Source of the DNA: Bacteroidota bacterium
GTDB taxonomy: Bacteria; Bacteroidota; Bacteroidia; B-17B0; Aurantibacillaceae
Assembly (NCBI GenBank): GCA_016702705.1
Contig: JADJDM010000001.1
Coordinates: 558,001 to 622,000, forward strand
Length of the DNA: 64,000 bases
Direction: 5' to 3'
The notes beneath the pieces were generated by a model. That model saw only the letters and a program-made list of their open reading frames with translations, did not search any database and had not been told where the DNA came from. Both the position numbers and the translations under genes were made by a program. Every line of letters begins with the position of its first letter. The first letter of the stretch is position 1. Of this stretch, positions 8,293 through 17,615 are shown in pieces.

Positions 8293-9560
8293 ATATTCTA
8301 ATCAAGTCCGCAACCATTGTTGATAGCCGTTCTCCGTTGAATGGAAAAAAAACAGATGTATTAATTGAAAAGGGAATTATTACCCAAATTCGTTCAAACA
8401 TTAAAAACGAAAAAGGCTACAAAACAGTTGAAGCAAACAACTTGTGTGTTTCTCCAGGTTGGTTAGATATGCAGGCGCGTTTTTGTGATCCAGGTATAGA
8501 ACACAAAGAAGATATTCAAAGTGGATTACGCTCAGCAGCGGCAGGAGGATTTACAGCTGTTTGTATGATGCCTAGCACCGAGCCGCCTTTGCATAGCAAA
8601 TCACAAATTGATTATGTGATTAATAAAACCAAAGATGCAATTGTTGATGTGTACCCTGTTGGAACATTAACTCATAACAGAGAAGGAAAAGATATTTCGG
8701 AAATGTACGACATGAAACTTTCGGGTGCAGTAGCTTTTTCTGATGATAAACGCCCAGTAAAAGATTCGGGATTGTTAATGCGTGCATTGCAATATGCAAG
8801 CAATGTAGATACATTGGTATTAACGCATAGCGAAGATTTAAGCATCTCTCATGGCGGACAAATGCATGAAGGAGAAACTTCTACACGTATTGGTTTAAAA
8901 GGTATGCCTGCGTTAGCTGAAGAATTAATGCTCCAACGTAATTTTAAAATTGCAGAATACACAAACGGAAGATTGCACTCCAATTGTTTATCTACTAAAA
9001 ATAGTGTTGAGTTGTTGAAACGTGCAAAGGCTGATGGATTAAAGGTTACAGCAAGTGTTGCTGCGCATAATTTATTGTTGGATGACACTAAGTTAAGCGA
9101 TTTTGATTCTAACTTTAAAGTAAATCCTCCATTGCGTTCAAAAGATGATATTGAAGCCTTGAAGAAAGGCTTACTAAATAATGTATTAGATGTTATTGTG
9201 AGCGACCACACACCTGAAGATATAGAGAACAAAGAATTGGAATTTGATTTAGCGCGGTTTGGAATTAGTAGTTTGGAAACGGCTTATGCCGTGGCAAATA
9301 CTGCTTGTGCAGCAAAAATAGAACAAGCACATTTAATCGAAAAAATTTGCCATAACCCACGCACTATTTTAGGAATTCATATTCCAGAAATAAAAGAAGG
9401 TGCAGAAGCGAACATCACATTGTTTGATCCAACAGCAGATTGGACACTTGAGAAAAAGCAACTAAAATCTAAATCAAGTAATTCTCCTTTTATTGGAATG
9501 TCATTAAAAGGAAAAGTAATTGGCATCATCAATAAGAACGAATTGAGTTTGAATAATTAA
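8289..9560 (+). CDS. pyrC: Dihydroorotase homologue with degenerate metal-binding site
   Basis: 423 residues from the ATG overlapping the previous stop. An amidohydrolase fold of the type I dihydroorotase group: the GWLDM-x-DPG-x-EHKEDI start, AAAGGFTAVCMMPSTEPP, FSDD, MPALAEELMLQR, KVNPPLRSKDDIEALKKGL and SDHTPED follow in family order. However, the HxH pair expected after LDM is QAR (Gln62, Arg64), the conserved Arg before DPG is Cys66, the second His of HxxHxS is Cys, and DHAPH is DHTPE. Such forms occur in Bacteroidota and as non-catalytic partners of aspartate transcarbamoylase elsewhere. It may be inactive or structural unless this lineage uses another chemistry. No other pyrimidine gene is nearby. 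Confidence 0.85.
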   Translation: MNILIKSATIVDSRSPLNGKKTDVLIEKGIITQIRSNIKNEKGYKTVEANNLCVSPGWLDMQARFCDPGIEHKEDIQSGLRSAAAGGFTAVCMMPSTEPPLHSKSQIDYVINKTKDAIVDVYPVGTLTHNREGKDISEMYDMKLSGAVAFSDDKRPVKDSGLLMRALQYASNVDTLVLTHSEDLSISHGGQMHEGETSTRIGLKGMPALAEELMLQRNFKIAEYTNGRLHSNCLSTKNSVELLKRAKADGLKVTASVAAHNLLLDDTKLSDFDSNFKVNPPLRSKDDIEALKKGLLNNVLDVIVSDHTPEDIENKELEFDLARFGISSLETAYAVANTACAAKIEQAHLIEKICHNPRTILGIHIPEIKEGAEANITLFDPTADWTLEKKQLKSKSSNSPFIGMSLKGKVIGIINKNELSLNN

Positions 9561-9562
9561 AA

Positions 9563-10612
9563 TTGAGGAAGCAAAGTCTCATTATAGTTAGTCCTGGCTT
9601 TCCGAAGGATGAGTCGGAAAGTACCTGTTTACCTTATATTCAAATGTTTATTAAAGCTTTGCAAAAGGCTAATCCTGATTTGCAGATTAGTATCGTCTCA
9701 TTGCAATATCCATTTTATTCTAAAACATATAGTTGGCACTCGTGTAAGGTAATTTCCTGTGGAGGGAAAAACAAAAAATCAAATCGTTTACTAACTTGGT
9801 ACAAAGGAAAGCGAGCAATTAAGTCGATTATTAAAAATGAAAATGTAATTGGTGTTGTTTCGATGTGGTTAACCGAGTGTACTTACATTACTCAAAATAT
9901 TGCAGCAAAAAACAACATCCCTTTAGTTGCATGGAGTTGGGGTCAGGATGTAAAAAAAGAAAACAAGTACATAAAACTATTAAGGTTTAATCTTTTTAAA
10001 ACTGCTGTTGTTTCGCCGTCCTCATGCGATTTACTTTTTTCTAATCATGGAATAAAGGCCGACATAATTTTAAATAACGGAATTGATGTAGATTCGATTC
10101 CGCAGCTTGTAACTATCGAAAGACAAGTGGATATTTTATGTGTTGGTTCATTAAATGATTTTAAGCGTTTTGATTGGTTGATAGACGCAGTTGTTGCTTT
10201 GAACAATGAAAATATAAAAGCAATAATTATTGGCGATGGACCAGAGAGAAAAAGAATAGAAGGAAAAATTATTGGTGAAGGTTTACAAAACCAAATTCAG
10301 ATGCTGGGTGAACTTAAACATGAGGACTGTTTGCGGTGGATGAATAAATCTAAAATTCTTTTACATCCTTCAAGTTTCGAAGGGGCATCTACTGTTATTT
10401 TAGAAGCCTTGTATTATGGATGCAATGTTGTAAGTTTTACTGTGCCAGCAGAAAACGTGCCTGATGCTTTTTTTGCAGTTTCATCAAAAGAGGAAATGAT
10501 TAGTAGACTAAAAACTTTGATAAATAAAGGAGTAACTAATAAATCTGTTTTAGTAAATAGTAGTACAAGCACTTCCAAGGCACTTATGAATTTGGTAAAA
10601 GCCGAAAATTAA
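9563..10612 (+). CDS. Glycosyltransferase, GT-B fold (GT4-like)
   Basis: 349 residues starting at a TTG two bases after the pyrC stop; no in-frame ATG precedes the conserved N-terminal strand (LIIVSPGFPKD). N-terminal Rossmann half with ISMWLTE/WSWGQDVK, C-terminal half with the nucleotide-sugar elements VDILCVGSLNDFKRFDWLI, IIIGDGPERKRIE and the E-x7-E motif FEGASTVILEALYYG. It transfers sugar from an activated donor, probably to a cell-surface glycan; acceptor not deducible. It is an isolated glycosyltransferase with no polysaccharide cluster around it. Confidence 0.85.
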   Translation: MRKQSLIIVSPGFPKDESESTCLPYIQMFIKALQKANPDLQISIVSLQYPFYSKTYSWHSCKVISCGGKNKKSNRLLTWYKGKRAIKSIIKNENVIGVVSMWLTECTYITQNIAAKNNIPLVAWSWGQDVKKENKYIKLLRFNLFKTAVVSPSSCDLLFSNHGIKADIILNNGIDVDSIPQLVTIERQVDILCVGSLNDFKRFDWLIDAVVALNNENIKAIIIGDGPERKRIEGKIIGEGLQNQIQMLGELKHEDCLRWMNKSKILLHPSSFEGASTVILEALYYGCNVVSFTVPAENVPDAFFAVSSKEEMISRLKTLINKGVTNKSVLVNSSTSTSKALMNLVKAEN

Positions 10613-10675
10613 CATAAACGGCTGATTAATAACCATTAAACGCAAAAAAGTAAGGGATAATTTCAAATTTTGGAG

Positions 10676-10683
10676 TATCTTTG
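10676..10683 (+). promoter_or_regulatory. -7 promoter element of the T9SS protein gene
   Basis: TATCTTTG fits TAnnTTTG and lies 21 bases before the ATG at 10705. No clear TTG is found 19 bases upstream. Confidence 0.35.
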
Positions 10684-10704
10684 CTTGATTTTAAAAAACA
10701 GATA

Positions 10705-13700
10705 ATGAAAAAATTATTTAGTATTCTAGCGTGTTTCATTGCACTCAATGCTTTTTCACAAAGCGTTTTTGGGCCAGCTGAAACCCATGGTTTTGGACGA
10801 TTACAAGGTGGAGTTGGTTTTAACTCTAGTGTAATTGATATGAAAGAGTTTAAGGGAAAACTATATGTTGGTATGGGAGAAGATTCCGGATATGTTTATC
10901 GTTCAGCAACTGGTGATTTAGGTACTTTTCAAAAAGTGTTTTCTGAGGGAGGCACTTTTAGAATGGGAAATTTTGAAACTACTGCCGAAAATGGCGGTTA
11001 TCTTTATGCTGCAACTTATAATGATGCAGGTTATTACCATTATGCAAAAAGAACTAGCGATGGCATAAATTGGGAAAATTATCTTGAAACCTACAATCAA
11101 TATGATAGAGTTGAAGCTATAAATGCTTTCAAAGGAATTCAAACAGTTGATTCAATTTATTTAGTTGTTAGAAATAATATGGGGTATAACTTTTTGATTA
11201 GAAACTCAGTTGATCAAAATGATCCTTATAACTCAAGTTTAACTTGGGATACTGTTGCAGATATACTATCTCCATTTGGCGCAGCCGGTGAAGTAAAAGC
11301 ATCTATTGTTTTTAATAATAAGCTTTATTATGCAATGGATAATAACGAATTGTACGAAACTGCTGATGGAAGAACCCTTTCTTTAAATCCAGCTTATGAT
11401 ACAGAAATGGGATATGGTAGTGGTTCAGGTGTAGATAGAATTGTGTCGATGGAAAGTTTTGGTGGTTATTTATATTTTGGAACACATACTTCATTTGGAG
11501 GAGCACAATTATGGAGGACTGCAGATGGAATTACTTTTGATTCTTTAGGAGTAGTAAACCCTTCAATACCTACTTTGGTTTCTATGAAATCTTCAGGTTC
11601 AAAATTATATATGATAGTAAGAGATTTTAGTGGGTACTACGAAATATATAGCACTGTTGATGGCTCTACATTTGTATTAGAAGATAATACAGAATTGGGA
11701 GACGTTAATACAGATATGCAAAGCCATGCACCAATGGAGATTTTTAACGATCATTTGTATGTTGCTACAACTCATGATATGGGCGGTTTCCGTTTAGCAA
11801 ATAATGGAGGCAACTCGATTTTAAATATAAACTCTTACGGAGCTCAAATTTACAGAACTTGTTTGGTAGGCACAATGCCGCCAGTTACGATTATTGAAAG
11901 TGACACAACAATTGTTTGTTCAGGAGTTTCAGCAACATTATCTGCAACTGGCTCATCAAATTATCTTTGGAATAATGCAAATACATCTGCCTTTTTATCC
12001 ACAACAACTCCAGGTTATTATTCGGTAACAGGCGTTGAAGGTAGTGGTTGTAGAAATTCGGACGGTGCATATATTCTTAATCCATCTTCTCAATCACCAA
12101 TCGTTTACGAAAATTATTATCAAGTGTTTAGCGGTGTTGTTTGTTCAGGTGACACTACCGCACCAATTACCGCTTTAGATCCTGCCAACGATTACAATTG
12201 TTTATTTGCAAACGCAGCAGATATGGGACTTACAACTCCAACGGGTCCAAGTTTTAACTCATCTGACCTAACAATCGAAGCTTGGATTAAGCCAAATACT
12301 TCAGGTGTTATTGCAACTGAGTATGATCCTAGTTACTTATGGCCGCAAAATGATTTTGCAATTATGCGAATTTCTGGAACTTATGCGGATGAATTTTATG
12401 TTGAATTACCTAGTGTTGGCTCAACCTTTGTTGGTTACATTAATCCTAATCAATGGAACCATGTGGTTTTAAGATACAATGCTACAACTAAAGTGTTAGA
12501 TGGTTTAGTTAATGGATATCAAGGTGGGTATGTTAATTCTGGATTTAATCATACACCACCTTCTGCGGCAGGATATAATGATGCTTTTAAATTTTTAATG
12601 AGTTCTTCTAATCCATTTCCTGAAGGAAATTCTATTGCGAAAATAAGAGACATTAGAATTTGGAATGTTGCACGAACTGACTCAGCAATATATGCAGATA
12701 AACATAAATTGCCTGCTGGAGTGTATCCTAATTTAATTAATCATTATGAATTACTAGAAACATCTGGTGTAACCGCTGCTGATGCAAGTGCAAGTAATTT
12801 AACGGCTACAGTTACAGGAACATTTGTGAGTCCAACACCTGTTACTTGGGTAAACGCACCAGGCATGAATGTTATTGGTTTTAATACAGCTGAATTTTTT
12901 CCAACTCAAAACACCCAATATGCACTTCAATATACTGATACCTATGGCTGTTTAGTTGTAGATAGTTTTAAAGTAGAACCAGCGTTTTTACGTTTAAATG
13001 GCTATCCTACTGCATCGTGTGGTGGTAATGCTGCAATGTTAGATTTCATGTCTAATCTACCAATAAATGGACCAACATGGACAAGTATAACTTTAGGGAC
13101 AGTTCAAACTTTTTCTGTAAATGTTACCCCTGCCTCAGAGGAGTGGGTGTATGTTTCTGATAACACAACCGGATGTTTAGTTCAAGATTCTATTTTAGTA
13201 AAAGTTGGACCAGCATTTACATCAAATACAACTCTTAAAGGACCTTCTATTCATGTTTGTGAAAACAGTGATTATGTTGTAGACGCTATGGCGGCTGGAG
13301 GAACTCCACCTTTCACTTTTATTTGGCAAGTAGGTAATTCTCCTGCTGATACAACAAACTCAAGTTTTTACAATATTAATGTAGGTACTTCAAACAACAA
13401 CGTTGATGTTTACGGATATGATGCAATTGGTTGTCCGTTTGAAGGAGCATATTTAAATATTGTGGGTGATATAGCAAGTGCAGATTTAACTGGGCACATT
13501 TCTACACCGCCACCTACATCATTAAATGTAGATAACGGCTTTGTTTATGTGTTTAAACATCAGCCAGGTAATGCAGGTTTTGATACGGTTGGATATACAC
13601 CTTTAGATGCAAATGGAAATTACTCCTTTGTTCCTTTAACAGCGGGAGATTATTTAATAAAAGTAATGCCTGATGAAAACGCTTTCCCTGCTTCAGTGCC

Positions 13701-14454
13701 AACATATTATGGAAATGCATTTCAATGGGATTCATCAGTTGTGTTTACACATGGTTGTGATATGCCATACACTGCTGATATTCAAATTGTAGAGGTTTCT
13801 GGACCAACCGGAGTGGCTTCAGTTTCGGGGTACATTATAGAAGAAGCAGGTTTTGGTAATAATAGATATGGAAGTGGCAATGGAAACAATACTCCTTTTG
13901 TGCCAGGAGGACCATTAAAAGGAATTGATGTGAAACTGGGAAAGAATCCTGGAGGTGGTATTCAAGCCAGAACAATGTCGGATTCAACAGGCTTTTATAT
14001 TTTTGATAGCATACCAGTTGGCGGATATAAAATATATGTTGATATCCCGAATTTACCAATGGACTCAACAAGGTCGATTGTTATTTCAGGAGCTGATTCA
14101 AGTATTCAAAATAATTATTTCGCTGATGATTCAAGTATTTACATTAATGAAAATATTGTAGTAGGAATATACGCAAGCGAAAAAGCATACGAAAACAATT
14201 TCTCTATTTATCCAAATCCAGCAAAAGGAACTATTTATTTAAATTATGAATTAACGGAAAGAGCGAAAGTTTCTTTTGAGGTAATAAATGCAATGGGACA
14301 AAAAATAAAAGTAGAGCAAGAAAGAAACTACCCGCAAGGGAAGAATATATTTGTTCTGGACTTAGAATCCTTGCATCTTAATGGAGGCGTTTACTTTGTA
14401 AGTATGCTCACAAAGGACAAAAAATATACGCAACGGATAGTTGTTATTGATTAG
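10705..14454 (+). CDS. Large secreted multidomain protein with T9SS type A sorting domain
   Basis: 1249 residues; ATG 10705 gives a normal signal peptide (MKKLFSILACFIALNAFSQ), while the upstream in-frame TTG does not. Residues about 30-390 are beta-propeller-like repeats of the 'GKLYVGM/GGYLYFGT/NDHLYVAT' kind. An Ig-like stretch follows at about 395-455 (VCSGVSATLSATGSSNYLWN), then a LamG/concanavalin-type domain at about 490-690 (LTIEAWIKPN, WNHVVLRYN), further Ig-like modules, a carboxypeptidase-regulatory/SdrD-like module at about 1050-1150 (DSTGFYIFDSIPVGGYKIYV), and the C-terminal sorting signal from FSIYPNPAKGT to YTQRIVVID. It is expected to be exported through the outer membrane by T9SS and attached to the surface. 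Probably an adhesin or matrix protein; substrate unknown. Confidence 0.9.
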   Translation: MKKLFSILACFIALNAFSQSVFGPAETHGFGRLQGGVGFNSSVIDMKEFKGKLYVGMGEDSGYVYRSATGDLGTFQKVFSEGGTFRMGNFETTAENGGYLYAATYNDAGYYHYAKRTSDGINWENYLETYNQYDRVEAINAFKGIQTVDSIYLVVRNNMGYNFLIRNSVDQNDPYNSSLTWDTVADILSPFGAAGEVKASIVFNNKLYYAMDNNELYETADGRTLSLNPAYDTEMGYGSGSGVDRIVSMESFGGYLYFGTHTSFGGAQLWRTADGITFDSLGVVNPSIPTLVSMKSSGSKLYMIVRDFSGYYEIYSTVDGSTFVLEDNTELGDVNTDMQSHAPMEIFNDHLYVATTHDMGGFRLANNGGNSILNINSYGAQIYRTCLVGTMPPVTIIESDTTIVCSGVSATLSATGSSNYLWNNANTSAFLSTTTPGYYSVTGVEGSGCRNSDGAYILNPSSQSPIVYENYYQVFSGVVCSGDTTAPITALDPANDYNCLFANAADMGLTTPTGPSFNSSDLTIEAWIKPNTSGVIATEYDPSYLWPQNDFAIMRISGTYADEFYVELPSVGSTFVGYINPNQWNHVVLRYNATTKVLDGLVNGYQGGYVNSGFNHTPPSAAGYNDAFKFLMSSSNPFPEGNSIAKIRDIRIWNVARTDSAIYADKHKLPAGVYPNLINHYELLETSGVTAADASASNLTATVTGTFVSPTPVTWVNAPGMNVIGFNTAEFFPTQNTQYALQYTDTYGCLVVDSFKVEPAFLRLNGYPTASCGGNAAMLDFMSNLPINGPTWTSITLGTVQTFSVNVTPASEEWVYVSDNTTGCLVQDSILVKVGPAFTSNTTLKGPSIHVCENSDYVVDAMAAGGTPPFTFIWQVGNSPADTTNSSFYNINVGTSNNNVDVYGYDAIGCPFEGAYLNIVGDIASADLTGHISTPPPTSLNVDNGFVYVFKHQPGNAGFDTVGYTPLDANGNYSFVPLTAGDYLIKVMPDENAFPASVPTYYGNAFQWDSSVVFTHGCDMPYTADIQIVEVSGPTGVASVSGYIIEEAGFGNNRYGSGNGNNTPFVPGGPLKGIDVKLGKNPGGGIQARTMSDSTGFYIFDSIPVGGYKIYVDIPNLPMDSTRSIVISGADSSIQNNYFADDSSIYINENIVVGIYASEKAYENNFSIYPNPAKGTIYLNYELTERAKVSFEVINAMGQKIKVEQERNYPQGKNIFVLDLESLHLNGGVYFVSMLTKDKKYTQRIVVID

Positions 14455-14456
14455 AT

Positions 14457-14490
14457 TCAAAAAGCCCTGACATTTGTTGGGGCTTTTTGA
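14457..14490 (+). terminator. Intrinsic terminator after the T9SS gene
   Basis: TCAAAAAGCCC and GGGCTTTTTGA form a perfect 11-bp stem with a 12-base loop starting two bases after the stop codon. Being A-flanked and T-flanked, it could work in both directions. Confidence 0.85.
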
Positions 14491-14650
14491 GTCTGTTTAA
14501 AATTTATATTATGAATTTGTTATAGTGGCTTTTAGCTTAGGGCGAGGCAGATTTTGCAGGCATAATGGAATGATTCTGTCGAAAAAATCTAACGAAGTCA
14601 TAAGCAAAAAGACGCATAACAAAGAAATAAGATGAAATTTAAACAGACTC
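14489..14650. repeat. IR-bounded 162-bp non-coding element (MITE-like)
   Basis: GAGTCTGTTTAAA at 14489-14501 is the exact reverse complement of TTTAAACAGACTC at 14638-14650; with a one-base slip the pairing extends a few bases further inward. The interior has no reading frame of note and is more GC-rich in part (GGGCGAGGCAGATTTTGCAG) than the flanks. The left end shares two bases with the terminator. Terminal inverted repeats and no gene suggest a miniature transposable element or an IS end pair; no clear target duplication is seen. The rest of the gap (14651-14706) holds nothing recognisable. Confidence 0.55.
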
Positions 14651-14706
14651 TTAGTACTTATTTGCACAATAAAAAGTAAGAATTAAAGTATAAGCTTTAA
14701 CTTTAC

Positions 14707-15843
14707 ATGCTTATGAAGTTGGGCTTAAAAACATTAGATTGGTATATTCTTAAACGTTTCTTAGGAACGTATTTGTTTTCGAATATATTGATTATTACAA
14801 TCATTATTGTTTTTGATATTTCTGAGAAGATTGATAATTTTATTTATGCAAGCGTTCATGAAATTATTTTCGATTACTATGTTAATTTCATTCCTTTCTT
14901 TTTAAATTTACTTAGCCCAATGTTTACATTCATTGCGGTAATATTTTTCACGTCTAAACTTGCCGCACGTTATGAAACAGTGGCTATTTTAAGTAGCGGA
15001 GTTAGTTATTTAAGATTTTTACGGCCATATATTATTGGTGCAAGCTGTATAGCATTAGTTTCACTTGTATTAAGTCATTTTGTAATACCTGAAGCAAGTA
15101 AGAGTAGGCAAGCTTTTGAAGATAAATACATTAATCATACTTATGAAAATAAGGAAAGTAATATACATCGGCAAATTGAGCCAGGTGTTTTTATTTACAT
15201 GGAATCATTTAATAACGGAATGAAAACTGGGTACAAGTTTACTTTAGAAAGAACAAGAGATGGTAAATTGTATTATATGCTTTGTGCAGATAATATTATG
15301 TGGGATAGTATAAAACAATTATGGAAAGCAAATAATTATTATGAACGATTTGTGCCTGAGATTAAACTTTCTTCAATCGAGAGCAATCCAGTTGGAGCAA
15401 AAGGCAACTATAAAGAGGAGTTGAAATTTGGAACTCAAAAGGAATTGAAAATCGATTTTTCTCCTAAAGATATGGGACGGATAGAAAGTAAAGTTGATAT
15501 CATGACTTATCCCGAATTAAAACGTTTTGTAAAAAAAGAAAGACTAAAAGGAAGTAATGGGATAGAACGTTTTGAAGTAGAAAACTATAAGCGTACCGCA
15601 ATCCCATTTTCTACATTCATACTTACTATTATAGGAGTTTGTTTATCGTCAAGAAAAATAAGAGGAGGCCTAGGAATGCATTTAGCATTGGGCTTATTGC
15701 TTGCGGCTTCTTACGAATTGTTTTTACATGTATCTTCTATATTTGCCATTAATGGCTTATTACCGCCATTTATTGCAGTGTGGATGCCAAATGTAATTTA
15801 TGGTTTTATTGCTTTTTATTTATATAAAACAGCACAGAAATAA
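14707..15843 (+). CDS. LptF/LptG-family permease
   Basis: 378 residues. Three membrane helices at about 20-40, 60-85 and 100-125, a periplasmic beta-jellyroll-like region (about 135-270) and three C-terminal helices. The motif MKTLDWYILKRFLGTYLFS at the start and RYETVAILSSGVSYLRFLRP (coupling helix) are typical of LptF/LptG. They pull lipopolysaccharide from the inner membrane and pass it to LptC/LptA together with LptB2. Bacteroidota carry several copies, so F versus G cannot be assigned. The start could also be the Met two codons later. It overlaps the thioesterase gene by one base (TAATG). Confidence 0.85.
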   Translation: MLMKLGLKTLDWYILKRFLGTYLFSNILIITIIIVFDISEKIDNFIYASVHEIIFDYYVNFIPFFLNLLSPMFTFIAVIFFTSKLAARYETVAILSSGVSYLRFLRPYIIGASCIALVSLVLSHFVIPEASKSRQAFEDKYINHTYENKESNIHRQIEPGVFIYMESFNNGMKTGYKFTLERTRDGKLYYMLCADNIMWDSIKQLWKANNYYERFVPEIKLSSIESNPVGAKGNYKEELKFGTQKELKIDFSPKDMGRIESKVDIMTYPELKRFVKKERLKGSNGIERFEVENYKRTAIPFSTFILTIIGVCLSSRKIRGGLGMHLALGLLLAASYELFLHVSSIFAINGLLPPFIAVWMPNVIYGFIAFYLYKTAQK

Positions 15844-16295
15844 TGGAAAATAAAACAGAAACAATCTGGAATGGCACGCCAACTCTAAGTGATTTAGAGT
15901 GGATGAATCAAGATACCTTAGCGCAATCTCTTCACATACGTGTTACAGAAATTGGATCTGATTATTTAAAAGGAACAATGCCTGTTGACGAACGCACCAA
16001 ACAACCTTTTGGTTTGCTACATGGTGGTGCTTCTGTTGCACTTGCTGAAACACTTGGTAGCATAGCTTCTTGGCTGGCAGTTAATAGAGAATTATTTATT
16101 GGCGTTGGAATAGAAATAAATGCTAACCATGTAAAAGCAGTTACATCAGGAATAGTAACAGCAATTTGTAAACCCATACATATTAGCGGACGTAACCACG
16201 TGTGGGATATAAAAATTTACAATGATAAAAATGAATTGTGCTGTGTAAGTCGATTTACATGTACAATAGTGCAGAAAAACAAAATTGGAAATTAG
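15843..16295 (+). CDS. Hotdog-fold acyl-CoA thioesterase (PaaI/MenI-like)
   Basis: 150 residues with the hotdog motif LLHGGASVALAETLGSIAS, in which the Glu after LA is the usual catalytic base of the 4HBT/PaaI group, and the closing strands VWDIKIYNDKNELCCVSRFT. Members hydrolyse aryl- or acyl-CoA; the YdiI/MenI branch acts on dihydroxynaphthoyl-CoA in menaquinone synthesis, which is plausible here but no men gene is nearby. Coupled to the upstream permease gene by a TAATG overlap. Repeat copy B follows. Confidence 0.85.
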   Translation: MENKTETIWNGTPTLSDLEWMNQDTLAQSLHIRVTEIGSDYLKGTMPVDERTKQPFGLLHGGASVALAETLGSIASWLAVNRELFIGVGIEINANHVKAVTSGIVTAICKPIHISGRNHVWDIKIYNDKNELCCVSRFTCTIVQKNKIGN

Positions 16296-16299
16296 TTTA

Positions 16300-16455
16300 C
16301 GAATAGTTAATCTGGTCGATTAGGATTACGAATCGATGCGAATATACGAATCAACGCTAATTAGTACGAATTGATAAACGTTATATATTTGAAACAATTC
16401 GTAGTATTAGTATATTCGTACAAAATTCGTAATGCTCTTCGTATATTAGTAAGAG
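16300..16455. repeat. Intergenic palindromic repeat, copy B
   Basis: Longest copy, filling the gap between convergent genes. It contains GCGAATATACGAATCAACG on the left and ATTCGTAGTATTAGTATATT plus CGTACAAAATTCGTAATG on the right. The core at 16397-16421 matches copy A at 24 of 25 positions. Confidence 0.7.
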
Positions 16456-16466
16456 ATTCTTAATTA

Positions 16467-17459
16467 TTATTTGCTATCATAAGACCACTTAATATACGTA
16501 GCGCCCCACGTAAATCCAGCACCAAAAGTAGTTAAGATAATATTGTCGCCTTTTTGCAGTTCTTTTTCCCACTCATATAAGCACAATGGAAGTGTTGCAG
16601 ACGTGGTGTTTCCAAAGCGCTGAATATTTAGCATTACTTTACTTGCATCAATACCCATTCTAGCAGCTGTTCCATCAATGATACGTTTGTTTGCTTGATG
16701 AGGAACTAAAAACTTAATATCTTCAGCTTTTAAATTATTACGTGTCATCATTTCTTCAGCAACATCGGCCATTTTAACTACTGCAATTTTAAACACAGCT
16801 TGACCATCCATACTTACAAAATGTTCTTTATTAGTTACAGTTTCTATGCTTGAAGGATGTAAACTTCCACCAGCTTTTTGGTACAAACTTTTTCTACCTG
16901 AACCATCACTATACATTCTGCTATCAATAATTCCTGTTTCGTCGGTACTCGGTTCTAATAATACTGCGCCTGCACCATCGCCAAATAAAACACAAGTGTT
17001 TCTATCTGTATAATCAATAATGCTGCTCATTTTATCAGCACCAATTACCAATACTTTTTTGTGTTTACCTGATTCAATAAAACGTGTGCCAGCTTCCAAT
17101 GCATAAATAAAACTTGAACAAGCTGCTTGCACATCAAAACCCCAAACACCAGTAGCGCCAATATTGTCGCCAACTATATTTGCAGTTGCAGGATATTGAA
17201 AATCGGGAGTAACAGTAGCAACAATAATTAAATCTAAATCCGTTGCTTTTATATTTCTTTTTTGTAATAATGATTTCGCTGCCTCAGTTGCCATAAAGGA
17301 AGTAGCTTTATCTTTATCACGTAAAATTCTTCTTTCTTTGATACCACTTCTAGATGTAATCCATTCATCGTTGGTATCAACCATGGTTTCTAGTTCTTTG
17401 TTGGTAAGAACATATTCGGGTAAGTACGCAGAAACTGCGGTTATAGCTGCTCTAATCAT
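16467..17459 (-). CDS. fabH: Beta-ketoacyl-ACP synthase III
   Basis: 330 residues from the ATG at 17459; a TTG six codons earlier is less likely because the FabH fold starts at IRAAITAVSAYLP. The catalytic triad is visible: Cys114 in VQAACSSFIYALEAG, His in VPHQANKRI and Asn in RFGNTTSATLPLCLYEW. It condenses acetyl- or branched acyl-CoA with malonyl-ACP to begin fatty acid synthesis. The usual neighbours plsX and rpmF are absent, so this is either a relocated housekeeping copy or an additional one. A TAnnTTTG element lies upstream. Confidence 0.95.
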   Translation of the reverse strand: MIRAAITAVSAYLPEYVLTNKELETMVDTNDEWITSRSGIKERRILRDKDKATSFMATEAAKSLLQKRNIKATDLDLIIVATVTPDFQYPATANIVGDNIGATGVWGFDVQAACSSFIYALEAGTRFIESGKHKKVLVIGADKMSSIIDYTDRNTCVLFGDGAGAVLLEPSTDETGIIDSRMYSDGSGRKSLYQKAGGSLHPSSIETVTNKEHFVSMDGQAVFKIAVVKMADVAEEMMTRNNLKAEDIKFLVPHQANKRIIDGTAARMGIDASKVMLNIQRFGNTTSATLPLCLYEWEKELQKGDNIILTTFGAGFTWGATYIKWSYDSK

Positions 17460-17474
17460 CAAAAATATTTTTGC

Positions 17475-17482
17475 CAAATATA
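17475..17482 (-). promoter_or_regulatory. -7 element upstream of fabH
   Basis: TATATTTG on the minus strand, 15 bases before the fabH ATG, fits TAnnTTTG. No TTG at the optimal upstream spacing. Confidence 0.3.
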
Positions 17483-17615
17483 TTCCATTCCATGGATAAA
17501 AGGGAAATTATTTAAAAAACTAATACAATGTTCAAAACACACATTATTTACAAATGTATGTATTTATATATTGATTTTATTGATATATTTATGGTTTAAT
17601 TATATTTTAAATACA

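Noticed and set aside
14455..14706. Possible small RNA or riboswitch in the gap before the LptF/G gene
   Set aside because: The stem-like ends are better explained as a terminator and terminal inverted repeats; I could not recognise a known RNA fold.
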